Source: JBNKHG01 sp050290225
GTDB lineage: Bacteria; Pseudomonadota; Gammaproteobacteria; Pseudomonadales; Cellvibrionaceae
Direction: 5' to 3'
Assembly: GCA_050290225.1 (NCBI GenBank)
Contig: JBNKHG010000035.1
Span: 1 to 25,443 of the forward strand
Length of the DNA: 25,443 nt
This document shows, piece after piece, positions 12,708 to 20,468 of this stretch. The position numbers and the translations under genes are program-made. Every line of letters begins with the position of its first letter. Positions within the stretch are counted from its first letter, which is position 1. The notes under the pieces were generated by a model. The model was not told the DNA's origin. It worked only from the letters and a program-made list of their open reading frames with translations, and ran no database searches.

Positions 12708-14213
12708 TCAGGCACGCTTGCGCGGATGCATCCAGTTTGGCAGAAGGTCTGCCGGGTCGAGTGTCAGGTCCTGCCTGAAGGTAATACCCAGGGCCTCGAG
12801 GCGCTGTTGCAACCGGCCGCTTTGGTAACTCTCGGCCAGCTCGGTACTGCCGCCGATCCATTCGCCGCCGACAAATATCTGCGGAATGGTCGGCACGCCC
12901 AAACGGTGATGGAGCACGTCGCGAATCCTGCCGCCGCGGTCTTCCCGCTGGTAAGCCACTGAATCCAGATCAACGCTGTAATAGGGGATACCCAATTTGG
13001 CGAAGAGTTTACGCACGGACCAGCAAAACTCACACCACTCCAGGGCGAACATGACCACCGGTTCCCGCGCCAAAATACTGTCGACAAATTCCACCGCTTC
13101 CTCATCGAGAACCGTATCGATGGATGTGGGTTCGTCTTTGATGTCGGCCGCGTCCGGTTCACGATCCGGCACATCAAATTGAAAGCCGGGAGTTGAGCGC
13201 GACAAGTCTGATTCCTCTTCAGTCATCTGCTCCGGGATATCCTCAAACAGCGGGGTGGACAGATAACGCTCGCCGGTATCCGGCAACATGCAGACAATAT
13301 TGGCACCGCTCGGCGCACGCTCGGCGATAGCGAGGGCCGCAGCCAGGGTCGCACCGGCGGAGATCCCGACAAAAATACCCTCGCGGCGCGCCAGCTCCCG
13401 CGACAGGCGCAATGCCTCCTTACCATCGACCGGTACCACCTGGTCCACCAGCTGCGCCTGCACCGCATCCTCAGTCAGGCGCGAAATAAAGTCCGGGCTC
13501 CAGCCCTGCATCAAATGCGGACGAAAGTGGGGATGGCTGCGGGAGGGTTCACCGTCCGCATTACGGGGTTGGGGTATACCGCTACCCAGAACCTGGGCGT
13601 TATCCGGCTCGGCCACAACGACCTGGGTCTGCGGCGTGACGGCTTTCAGGGCGCGTGCCACGCCTTTCAAGGTACCGCCGGTGCCAAAACCGGACACCCA
13701 GTAATGCAGGAACTCATCGGCAAAGTCCGCGATAATTTCCTGCGCCGTTGTCGCCGAATGCACATCAGCATTGGCCTCGTTTTCAAACTGGCGGCAGAGG
13801 TAGTAGCCGTGAGCTTCGGCCAGCTCCACCGCCTTGGCGAGCATACCGGTGCCCTTTTCCGCCGCCGGGGTCAGCACCACCCGGGCGCCCAGGAATCGCA
13901 GCAACCTGCGGCGCTCGACGCTGAAATTCTCCGCCATGGTCACCACCAGCGGATAACCCTTACAGGCGCAGACCATGGCCAGGCCAATGCCGGTATTGCC
14001 ACTGGTGGCCTCGATCACCGTCTGTCCCGGGCGCAGTTCGCCGCTGGCTTCGGCCCGCTCGATCACGGCCAGGGCCATGCGGTCCTTTACGGAGCCCATA
14101 GGATTGAAGGCTTCAACCTTCACATACAGGTTGACGTGGCTGGGGGCCAACCGATTCAGCTTTACCAGGGGGGTGTTGCCGATGGTGTCGAGAATACTGT
14201 CATAACGGGCCAT
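12708..14213 (-). CDS. cysteine synthase fused to a C-terminal glutaredoxin domain
   Basis: A 501-residue fusion. Residues 1-325 are a CysK-like PLP enzyme, making cysteine (or a beta-substituted alanine) from O-acetylserine and sulfide or another nucleophile. K43 in GSVKDRM is the PLP lysine, SGNTG (71-75) binds the carboxylate, GFGTGGT (175-181) holds the phosphate, and MLPDTGERYLST (309-320) is the typical C-terminal strand. Residues 326-372 are an acidic linker. Residues 373-475 are a dithiol glutaredoxin: C394-E-F-C397, T-I-P (442-444) with the cis-proline, and GGxxIGGSTEL. Cysteine synthases usually end near 310-325, so this is a true fusion; it may reduce a sulfur carrier or regulate the synthase by thiol state. 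AGGAAAGGG precedes ATG 14213. It is the first gene of the operon, divergent from the BTAD regulator. Confidence 0.88.
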   Translation of the reverse strand: MARYDSILDTIGNTPLVKLNRLAPSHVNLYVKVEAFNPMGSVKDRMALAVIERAEASGELRPGQTVIEATSGNTGIGLAMVCACKGYPLVVTMAENFSVERRRLLRFLGARVVLTPAAEKGTGMLAKAVELAEAHGYYLCRQFENEANADVHSATTAQEIIADFADEFLHYWVSGFGTGGTLKGVARALKAVTPQTQVVVAEPDNAQVLGSGIPQPRNADGEPSRSHPHFRPHLMQGWSPDFISRLTEDAVQAQLVDQVVPVDGKEALRLSRELARREGIFVGISAGATLAAALAIAERAPSGANIVCMLPDTGERYLSTPLFEDIPEQMTEEESDLSRSTPGFQFDVPDREPDAADIKDEPTSIDTVLDEEAVEFVDSILAREPVVMFALEWCEFCWSVRKLFAKLGIPYYSVDLDSVAYQREDRGGRIRDVLHHRLGVPTIPQIFVGGEWIGGSTELAESYQSGRLQQRLEALGITFRQDLTLDPADLLPNWMHPRKRA

Positions 14214-14288
14214 ATCCGTCCCTTTCCTATATTAAAAGTTATTAACAACAATCGGTTTAAAACCACCGTTTCTGTGAACGGTAAAGAC

Positions 14289-14299
14289 AGAATGCCAGT
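14289..14299 (-). promoter_or_regulatory. repeated 11-bp motif, copy upstream of the cysteine synthase gene
   Basis: Read towards the gene (minus strand) the sequence is ACTGGCATTCT. The identical 11-mer occurs at 14635-14645 in front of the regulator, in the same orientation relative to its gene. This copy lies 75 bases from the ATG at 14213. A shared regulator site, possibly for the BTAD protein itself, is inference. Confidence 0.4.
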
Positions 14300-14377
14300 G
14301 CAACGGCGTATTTAGCGTGTGAACGAGCGTGGTTTTTTCCGTTCCGTCGTGGTTTTTCACCTCTCGGGTACAGACTT

Positions 14378-14606
14378 CGACTTACCTGAGTGGTATTCCT
14401 ATACTTCTCTCATAGTCTAGTACGCCTTCAAAATGATATTGACGCAATAGCTCTCCGAATCGACAGCGATGTGAGGTCTGAGTGGCTGGGGTGTTTTCAG
14501 AAACCGTGCGCGACAAGGACGTCGCGCCCGAGCCCCCAGGGAAGGGTCTACGGCGTGTTTCTGAAAACACCCCAGCCACTCAGGCCGGATCGAAGCCGAC
14601 TTACCT
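14378..14606 (+). repeat. direct repeat of CGACTTACCT
   Basis: CGACTTACCT occurs at 14378-14387 and 14597-14606 in the same orientation, flanking the large inverted repeat. BTAD/SARP regulators are known to bind direct repeats, usually spaced by about one or two helical turns, whereas these copies are over 200 bases apart. The functional link is weak. Confidence 0.3.
14478..14583. repeat. perfect 27-bp inverted repeat with inner hairpin
   Basis: Arms at 14478-14504 and 14557-14583 are perfectly complementary (ends CTGAGTGGCTGGGG and CCCCAGCCACTCAG). The 52-base loop contains an inner stem GCGCGAC (14508-14514) with GTCGCGC (14521-14527). It lies in the 460-bp region between two divergent genes. 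No long T run follows on either strand, so it may be a dispersed intergenic repeat, a MITE-like remnant, or a structured regulatory RNA. The remaining parts of 14214-14673 hold no gene. Confidence 0.8.
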
Positions 14607-14634
14607 ATTTCCCTCAATATCAACTTAAAGGAGT

Positions 14635-14645
14635 ACTGGCATTCT
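14635..14645 (+). promoter_or_regulatory. repeated 11-bp motif, copy upstream of the regulator
   Basis: ACTGGCATTCT, 28 bases before the regulator ATG at 14674. It is the same-orientation partner of 14289-14299. At this distance it would overlap the transcript start or the leader, compatible with autoregulation. Confidence 0.4.
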
Positions 14646-14673
14646 CACCCGGTAAAACAGCGGCAGACCGTGA

Positions 14674-17600
14674 ATGGCACAGCTAAATTTGCACTTTCTC
14701 GGCGAACTCGAAGTGATTCGGGACGGCGCCTCGCTGGATCTGCCCCCCTCCAAAAAAACCCGGGGCCTGCTCGCCTACCTGGCCCTGAATAACAAGCCCT
14801 TCCGCCGTGAACAGCTCTGCGAACTGCTGTGGGAAGTGCCGGACGACCCCCGCGGCTCGCTGCGCTGGAGCCTGTCTAAACTGCGCCGGCTGGTGGACGA
14901 AGAGGCGCATCCCCGCATTGTTGCCGATCGCACCCGTGTGGCCTTCGACGCGGACGATGTGGATATCGACGTGGCCACCCTCCACAAGCTGATCAAGGCC
15001 GGCCCCGAAAAGCAGTCGACCGCTCAATTGCTGGAGGCGGCGGCGCGCTACCGGGGCAACTTTCTCGAAGGCCTGGAGCTGCCCAACTTCCCCGAGTTCT
15101 ACACCTGGAGTGTGGCGGAACGCGAACACGCCAACCGTTCCCAGGCCACGATTTTGCGCGAGTTGATTCAACGCCTACGCGAACAGCCCGAAGCGGCCTT
15201 GGAACATACACGGATGCTGGTGACTATCCAGCCGTACGATGAATCCGCCCGCGCCACCCTGATCAGGCTGCTGGTTACACTCGGCCGCAGCCAGGAAGCC
15301 GAGCAGCAGTACCGCTTGGGCAAGCGCCTGCTGGAAGAGGTGGGTGCCGAAGACAAAGGCATACTGCTAAAGGCTTGGCGCCACGGCGACGGCATCACCA
15401 TAAATGCCGATAAAGCCTTTGCCGAAAAGGCGCGTGTTTCCGAATCGCGAAAACCCAAATCCCCGCTCGTCTCGCAAATCATAACAACAGAGGCGCCCCT
15501 GTTCGGTCGCGACAATGAGATTCAAAACCTGACGCAATTTCTGGTACAACACGCCCGGCAGCGCCGAGCGGGTTTTATGCTGATTCGCGGCGAACCGGGC
15601 ATCGGCAAGAGCCGGCTGCTGGATGCAGTCGTGCCTCTGGCGCGGGAATTTGGCGCAGGTCTGTTGCGCGCCGAGGCTTTCGAATCGGAAGTGATTCGCC
15701 CCTATGCCCTGTGGCAGGACGCATTCCGACGCAGCAGCGCGGTGGAAACGCCCGAGTTGCTCAACAGCACTGACCGTATTGACCGCGACACTTTGTTTGG
15801 AGGCTTAAGCGACCTGGTGGCCAGGGAAACCGAACAAAATCCGGTGGTGGCGATTCTCGACGACATTCAGTGGTGCGACGAGTCCAGCGCCGCGGCACTG
15901 CACTACGTTCTACGGATGAATCGCCGACGACCACTGCTGGTGGTGGCAGCCGCAAGGGAGATCGAACTGAGGGAGAACCACGCCATGCAACAAACACTGC
16001 GGGGATTGCGCCGCGAGCACCTGTTGCAGGAATTGCGAATCGGCCCCCTGGCCAGCAGTGCCTTGCGGGAACTGATTGCCGCCTTTGCGCCCGGGGCGGA
16101 CAGCCCACGCCTGAGCCGGGAGTGCGGCGGTAATCCCCTGCTCGCCATAGAACTGGCCCGAGCCGAAACCGAACGCGATAGCGGCGCATCACTGAACGAG
16201 CTTATTCAGGAGCGTATGTCACGGCTGGATATCGACGCCACCGAGGTTCTGCACTGGGCAGCAGTGTTGGCGCCCCGTATCGATGTCAGCTCGCTGGCCA
16301 GGGTTACCGGGCTCGACGACAGTCAATTGCAGGATGCGCTCGAAATCGTCGAGCGGCAGGGAGTGTTGAAATCCAGCGATCGCGGGTTTCGTTTTTCCCA
16401 CGATCTGGTGGCGCAGAGTGTTTACATGGATATCTCCCCGGCGCGACGGCAGGTGATGCACCGCCGTGTGGCTGAATTTCTGGAAGTGGACACGGCACTG
16501 GATCTGCAACTGGCCGCCGACCTCGCTCACCACGCCGCCCAAAGCGGGGACCCGGCGCTGGCGGCCAGGGCCATGGTGTTCGCCGGGCGGCTCTGCCTGC
16601 GTTTCTACGCCAACGAAGAGGCATTGAACCTGGTGGACAAAGGTCTGCAATTCGCCGAAAAACTCTCCGACGCCGAACGCATTTGCCTGACCCTCGATCT
16701 GAGCGAAATCCGCCTGACCGCCGCCCCGCCACACAACTGGGAAAACGCCGCGGCCGAATATGTTGCACTGGCGGAAAGGGCCCTGGACCATGGCGCCCTG
16801 CCCTACGCCCGCCTCGGTTACCAACTGGCCAGCTACGTCCGCTGGGTACACGGCCAGTGGTCAGACGCCCAGCGCGACTCGCTGCAGGCGGAGCGGGTGA
16901 CCCGCGCCGGCAGTGAGGAGGACCATATACTCGGCATGGCTGAAACCGCAAAATGCCTGGCATTGCTTGAGCGTGACCTGTCCCAGGCCGACGCCATGCT
17001 GTTGGAAGCCCATTCCCTGGCGTCCCGTAAACAGGTGCACTGCACCCCGATTCCCGCGGCTCAGGGCATACTCCGCTATTACGAAAACAATCTCGATGCC
17101 GCTGAAGAACTCCTGCAGGAGGCACGTACCCGTTTTAAATCCCAGGGAGACAGACTCAACGAATTCCAGGCCAACGAATTTCTGGCGATGGTCGATATCG
17201 AACGCGGGGATTACCGCTCGGCCCTGTCCCGCTGTAGGCAACTCAACGACATTGGCGACAAGCTGCAGGTAGGTAGTGAAGGGCCTTTTGCCCGGGCTCT
17301 CACGGCCTTTTGCCATTACGCCGTCAGTCATTACCAGCGCGATCCCAATGCCGATGACAATTCGGCCGAACGCCGGCAAACCCTGGCATCCCGGCTGGAC
17401 GAATTGCGCCTGTCCGACGCCAAGCAACGCCTGGCCTATATCCTCAACCGTACGGCGCTGCTGGAATTGGAGAGAGATGATCCCACCCGCGCCCGAACCG
17501 CTGCCGAAGAGGCGCTACGTTGCGCGCAAGCGCTGGATCGCAACTCCGACAAGATGCTGGCTCATATTGCCCTGGCTCGCGTTTGCCGGATGCTCGGTGA

Positions 17601-17709
17601 TGACAACGGCTACCGGGAACATCTCGACGCCCTGTCCCGGCTGGATAATATCACCGCTGTAAAATGGGCCCGGGACAGGGCCGCACCACTGCTTCATCCG
17701 GAAAACTAG
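14674..17709 (+). CDS. large BTAD/AAA/TPR transcriptional regulator (SARP/AfsR-like)
   Basis: A 1011-residue cytoplasmic regulator. Residues 1-100 form an OmpR-type winged helix (FLGELEVIRDG, KKTRGLLAYLAL, SLRWSLSKLRRLV). Residues 100-235 form the bacterial transcriptional activation (BTAD) domain of helical repeats. Residues about 275-560 are an AAA/STAND ATPase: FGRD at 277-280, Walker A G306-E-P-G-I-G-K-S313, Walker B VVAILDD (391-397). The remaining 440 residues are TPR-like helices that usually sense a ligand or partner. Such proteins are well known in actinomycete secondary metabolism and rarer in gammaproteobacteria. An in-frame TGA directly before ATG 14674 fixes the start; the ribosome-binding site is poor. 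It heads an operon with the DUF4242 gene 12 bases downstream and likely controls both arms of the cluster. Confidence 0.85.
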   Translation: MAQLNLHFLGELEVIRDGASLDLPPSKKTRGLLAYLALNNKPFRREQLCELLWEVPDDPRGSLRWSLSKLRRLVDEEAHPRIVADRTRVAFDADDVDIDVATLHKLIKAGPEKQSTAQLLEAAARYRGNFLEGLELPNFPEFYTWSVAEREHANRSQATILRELIQRLREQPEAALEHTRMLVTIQPYDESARATLIRLLVTLGRSQEAEQQYRLGKRLLEEVGAEDKGILLKAWRHGDGITINADKAFAEKARVSESRKPKSPLVSQIITTEAPLFGRDNEIQNLTQFLVQHARQRRAGFMLIRGEPGIGKSRLLDAVVPLAREFGAGLLRAEAFESEVIRPYALWQDAFRRSSAVETPELLNSTDRIDRDTLFGGLSDLVARETEQNPVVAILDDIQWCDESSAAALHYVLRMNRRRPLLVVAAAREIELRENHAMQQTLRGLRREHLLQELRIGPLASSALRELIAAFAPGADSPRLSRECGGNPLLAIELARAETERDSGASLNELIQERMSRLDIDATEVLHWAAVLAPRIDVSSLARVTGLDDSQLQDALEIVERQGVLKSSDRGFRFSHDLVAQSVYMDISPARRQVMHRRVAEFLEVDTALDLQLAADLAHHAAQSGDPALAARAMVFAGRLCLRFYANEEALNLVDKGLQFAEKLSDAERICLTLDLSEIRLTAAPPHNWENAAAEYVALAERALDHGALPYARLGYQLASYVRWVHGQWSDAQRDSLQAERVTRAGSEEDHILGMAETAKCLALLERDLSQADAMLLEAHSLASRKQVHCTPIPAAQGILRYYENNLDAAEELLQEARTRFKSQGDRLNEFQANEFLAMVDIERGDYRSALSRCRQLNDIGDKLQVGSEGPFARALTAFCHYAVSHYQRDPNADDNSAERRQTLASRLDELRLSDAKQRLAYILNRTALLELERDDPTRARTAAEEALRCAQALDRNSDKMLAHIALARVCRMLGDDNGYREHLDALSRLDNITAVKWARDRAAPLLHPEN

Positions 17710-17721
17710 GGGAGTTCACTC

Positions 17722-18243
17722 ATGTTACATGCAATTCTGGAACGGGAGTTCGAATCGCCACTCACCCAGGAGCATCTCGACGCCATGTCGGCCTCCAGTG
17801 CCGATTGCCTGAACCTCTTTCGCATCGAATGGCAAGAGAGCTTTCTGGCCGACGATGGCCGAAAAATGCTCTGTCATTTTTTATCACCGGACCTGGAATC
17901 GGTACGGGTACTGACTCGCCGGACCGATTGCAGCAACTATTCCCTCTGGTCGGGCTCGCTGCACGACACATCATCAGACCAGGAGGTCACTGTCGTTATC
18001 GAAAGGCAATTTGATCAGCCAGCCGATATCGATGCCCTGCAAGCACTGGAAAACGCCGCTTCCGACTGCCTGGCCATGCACCGGGTTTCCTTTGTGAAAA
18101 CATTCATAGCCAATGATAAAAAGCGCATGATATGCCTGTACCGCGCCCCTGATGCTGAATCCGTGCGGGTGGCGCAACGGCAGGCGAAGATGCCGGTCAC
18201 CCGGGTCTGGGCCTGCGGCCACCTCAAACGTCCTCAGAATTAA
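17722..18243 (+). CDS. duplicated DUF4242 protein
   Basis: A 173-residue protein made of two DUF4242 units (about residues 3-84 and 86-172). Each has the pattern E-R-x-F/E-x-P, a helix, then D-C-L-x-x-x-R-x-x-F, a strand with F-x-A-D/N-D-x-R/K-x-M-x-C, and D-x-E-S-V-R-V. A DUF4242 protein from Streptomyces coelicolor (SCO4226) has been described as nickel-binding; the fold is ferredoxin-like and most members are a single unit. Conserved cysteines in both halves (in M-L-C-H and M-I-C-L) could bind metal or thiols. AGGGGAG sits just before ATG 17722, 12 bases after the regulator stop, so the two are co-transcribed. Its biochemical role in the cluster is unknown. Confidence 0.75.
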   Translation: MLHAILEREFESPLTQEHLDAMSASSADCLNLFRIEWQESFLADDGRKMLCHFLSPDLESVRVLTRRTDCSNYSLWSGSLHDTSSDQEVTVVIERQFDQPADIDALQALENAASDCLAMHRVSFVKTFIANDKKRMICLYRAPDAESVRVAQRQAKMPVTRVWACGHLKRPQN

Positions 18244-18443
18244 CCGCTGTCGTTTCTACAACCCGGCGACGGCCATCTGCTTACGAAGCGCCGGAGCCTT
18301 GCGATAACGGCGGCAACTTCAACGCCGTAACCTTAAAAAACCACGCCCTCTCAAACGTTCACTTCCACGCGCCCGGTTCACGCTACTCCCACCTGGTAAC
18401 AAACCAGTTCCGCAAAACACCTACAAACAAGTGGAGAATCCGC
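18244..18443. other. 200-bp gap with two small inverted repeats
   Basis: No gene is seen. ACGGCG (18307-18312) pairs with CGCCGT (18323-18328). CTGGT (18393-18397) pairs with ACCAG (18403-18407), 36 bases before the OsmC start. The second could be an operator. A separate promoter for the OsmC-monooxygenase pair may lie here, but I see no convincing -35/-10. Confidence 0.3.
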
Positions 18444-19007
18444 ATGAATATGTACACCCGAATTGCCGACAATGGTGTTAACGTCCAGGCCCTGCTGGAA
18501 GCGCGCGATGCCCTGAACGAAGCCCCCGAAGCCGCCCGCTTCCAATGGCGCGCCAACTGCCAATGGGTCAATGGCACCCACAGCACAGTGGAAGTGGAGC
18601 AGTTTTTCGGCCTCGGCGAAGGACAGAAACACAAGCGCTGTTTTCACTTCGACGCCGATCACCCGCAGGTGTTTGCCTCTGAAGACAAGGGCATTACGCC
18701 GGTAGAGTATGTGCTGGTCGGCCTGGCCGGCTGTCTTACGGCAGGCATCGCGTCGGTGGCGCAAAACAGAAATATCCAATTACATTCGGTCAAGGCCACC
18801 CTTGAGGGGAATATGGACCTGCAGGGGATTCTCGGCATCGACAGCGACGTGCGTAACGGGTTTGACGCCGTGCGTGTCATCTTCGACATCGATGCCGATG
18901 CCTCCCGGGACGATATCGAAGCCCTGGTGGCCCAGTCGCAAAAACGCTCCGCGGTTTTCGACATCATCACCAACCCAACCCATGTAGAGGTCGAGACCCG
19001 CGTATGA
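18444..19007 (+). CDS. OsmC family protein with a single catalytic cysteine
   Basis: A 187-residue OsmC/Ohr-fold protein. The conserved helix with the peroxidatic cysteine is PVEYVLVGLAGC97LTAGIA, preceded by the strand with H and D residues (HFDADHPQVF). The resolving-cysteine position in the second helix (VAQSQKRSAVFD) is Ser169, so this is a one-Cys variant like many general OsmC-family proteins. OsmC/Ohr enzymes reduce organic peroxides with thiols; one-Cys members are poorly defined and may instead bind or transfer thiol compounds. GTGGAG precedes ATG 18444. The TGA stop overlaps the ATG of the monooxygenase (19004-19007), showing strict translational coupling and suggesting they act in one pathway. 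Confidence 0.85.
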   Translation: MNMYTRIADNGVNVQALLEARDALNEAPEAARFQWRANCQWVNGTHSTVEVEQFFGLGEGQKHKRCFHFDADHPQVFASEDKGITPVEYVLVGLAGCLTAGIASVAQNRNIQLHSVKATLEGNMDLQGILGIDSDVRNGFDAVRVIFDIDADASRDDIEALVAQSQKRSAVFDIITNPTHVEVETRV

Positions 19008-20296
19008 ACACACTCAGGCATCCGTGGCGACGCCGTGCCAAACGCGTCACCACCGTGATTATCGGCGCCGGACACAATGGCCTGGCCATGAGTCGAGCGC
19101 TCAGCCGCCGCGCCGTCGACCACGTGGTGCTCGAGCGCGGCGACATCGGCAACGCCTGGCGCTCCGAGCGCTGGGATTCGCTCAGACTGTTGACGCCCAA
19201 CTGGCAAAGTCGCTTGCCCGGCTACGGCTACCGGGGAGACGATCCCTTTGGTTATATGTCCCGGACCGACACCATCGACTTTATTACCGGCTATGCCGAC
19301 GTTATCGCCGCGCCCGTGAAGACCCATACCCGGGTACTGGCTGTGCGCGCCAGCGGCAACGGCTACCTGGTAACCACCAATCGCGGCGAGTGGCGTTGCC
19401 GTACCCTGGTCATTGCCAGCGGCGCTTTCAGTATCCCCGCACTGCCCTCTTGCAGCGCGGCGATACCGGAAACCGTCGAACAGGTCACCACCAATCACTA
19501 TCGCAATCCACAGCAACTCAAGGACGGTGGCGTATTGGTGGTCGGCGCCTCCGCCACGGGCCTGCAGCTGGCGCAGGAGATCCACCTGTCCGGGCGTCCC
19601 GTCACCCTGGCCGTCGGCGAGCACGTGCGTCTACCGCGACTTTACCGGGGCCTGGATATTCTCTGGTGGATGAATGAAACGGGCATTCTCGACGAACACT
19701 ACCACAACGTTGACGATCTGCGACGCGTGCGGCGTGTTCCCTCTCCGCAGCTGGTTGGCAACAGCTCACGGAACTCACTGGATCTCAACAGCCTGAGTTC
19801 ACTGGGGATAAAACTGGTGGGCAAACTATCGGGTGTGCACAACCACACCGCACAGTTTTCCGGCTCTCTGAACAATGTTTGCAAATTGGCGGACCTGAAA
19901 ATGAATCGCCTGCTGGACAGGCTCGATCGTTGGGCAGAGGAGAATGGCTGGCACTCTGCGGTCGACGGCCCCGAGCGGTTTGCGCCCACTGCCGTTGACA
20001 GATCGCCGACATTAAACCTGAATCTCACCAGCGGCGAAGTCAAAACGGTCGTCTGGGCCACCGGCTTTCGGCCCGATTACCACTGGCTAAAACTCCCGGT
20101 ATTCGACCGCAAAGGTGCCCTCTGCCACGATGGCGGCATCGTCAACGCGCCCGGAGTCTATGTGTTGGGACTGCCCTTTATGCGGCGGCGCAAGTCGACC
20201 TACATACACGGTGCCGAAGACGACGTACGCGATTTGAGTGAGCATCTGCTGGCGGGATTGGCCCAGCGGCAATTGGGGAAATCGGCTGTGGTCTGA
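19004..20296 (+). CDS. flavin-dependent monooxygenase (CzcO/FMO-like)
   Basis: A 430-residue FAD/NAD(P)H monooxygenase. The FAD Rossmann motif is G21-A-G-H-N-G26 with the acidic residue in VVLERGDIGNAWRSERWDSLRLLTPN. The NADPH motif is VVGASATGLQLA (about residues 182-193), and VVWATGFRPDYHW (about 345) is the ATG-F-R-P strand of the family. CzcO and class B flavin monooxygenases with this layout hydroxylate N or S atoms or do Baeyer-Villiger reactions; the exact substrate cannot be told. The first 15 residues are basic and could be an extension. Its ATG overlaps the OsmC stop, with no own ribosome-binding site needed. S-oxygenation of a thiol product of the cysteine synthase is a testable guess. 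Confidence 0.85.
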   Translation: MNTLRHPWRRRAKRVTTVIIGAGHNGLAMSRALSRRAVDHVVLERGDIGNAWRSERWDSLRLLTPNWQSRLPGYGYRGDDPFGYMSRTDTIDFITGYADVIAAPVKTHTRVLAVRASGNGYLVTTNRGEWRCRTLVIASGAFSIPALPSCSAAIPETVEQVTTNHYRNPQQLKDGGVLVVGASATGLQLAQEIHLSGRPVTLAVGEHVRLPRLYRGLDILWWMNETGILDEHYHNVDDLRRVRRVPSPQLVGNSSRNSLDLNSLSSLGIKLVGKLSGVHNHTAQFSGSLNNVCKLADLKMNRLLDRLDRWAEENGWHSAVDGPERFAPTAVDRSPTLNLNLTSGEVKTVVWATGFRPDYHWLKLPVFDRKGALCHDGGIVNAPGVYVLGLPFMRRRKSTYIHGAEDDVRDLSEHLLAGLAQRQLGKSAVV

Positions 20297-20352
20297 TGCG
20301 CCACAGTCCTGTCTTAAGCGTGAATTACCGATTTGATTTCTTGGGGCAAGCC

Positions 20353-20381
20353 CTTGAATCTGTCAAATTTGATTCTATATA
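20353..20381 (+). promoter_or_regulatory. putative promoter of the hsp20 gene
   Basis: CTTGAAT at 20353-20359 can serve as a -35 for sigma-70 (TTGAAT) or for heat-shock sigma-32 (CTTGAA). TATATA at 20376-20381 is a -10 at 16-base spacing. The spacer holds the palindrome TCAAATTTGA. The sigma-32 type -10 (CCCCAT) is not seen, so the heat-shock assignment is uncertain. The transcript would have a leader of about 80 bases. Confidence 0.45.
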
Positions 20382-20468
20382 GATAATGCTGGTGCCATGT
20401 CTCTCCGGGAATGGTGCCGCTGTAATTAATTGTTTTTATTTCATATTGCCTCTAAGGGAGGGAGTGTT

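Noticed and set aside
12120..12962. A 280-residue plus-strand frame across the oxygenase and synthase genes
   Set aside because: It has no ribosome-binding site and no recognisable motif, and two confirmed enzymes are encoded on the other strand.
14390..14686. Open frames on both strands through the large inverted repeat
   Set aside because: They are short, run through the palindrome on both strands and have no ribosome-binding site; the repeat alone explains the similar peptides from both strands.
15761..17427. Long open frames antisense to the BTAD regulator
   Set aside because: The region is GC-rich, so the opposite strand has few stops; the sense frame has clear domains and the antisense products resemble nothing.
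18659..19624. A 321-residue antisense frame across the OsmC and monooxygenase genes
   Set aside because: Composition is unusual for a protein (Gly/His/Gln-rich), and it covers two well-recognised genes.
20400..20468. ROSE-type RNA thermometer in the hsp20 leader
   Set aside because: GCCTCT next to AGGGAGG would leave too small a loop, and the typical UUGCU anti-Shine-Dalgarno hairpin is not clear by eye; a folding calculation is needed.
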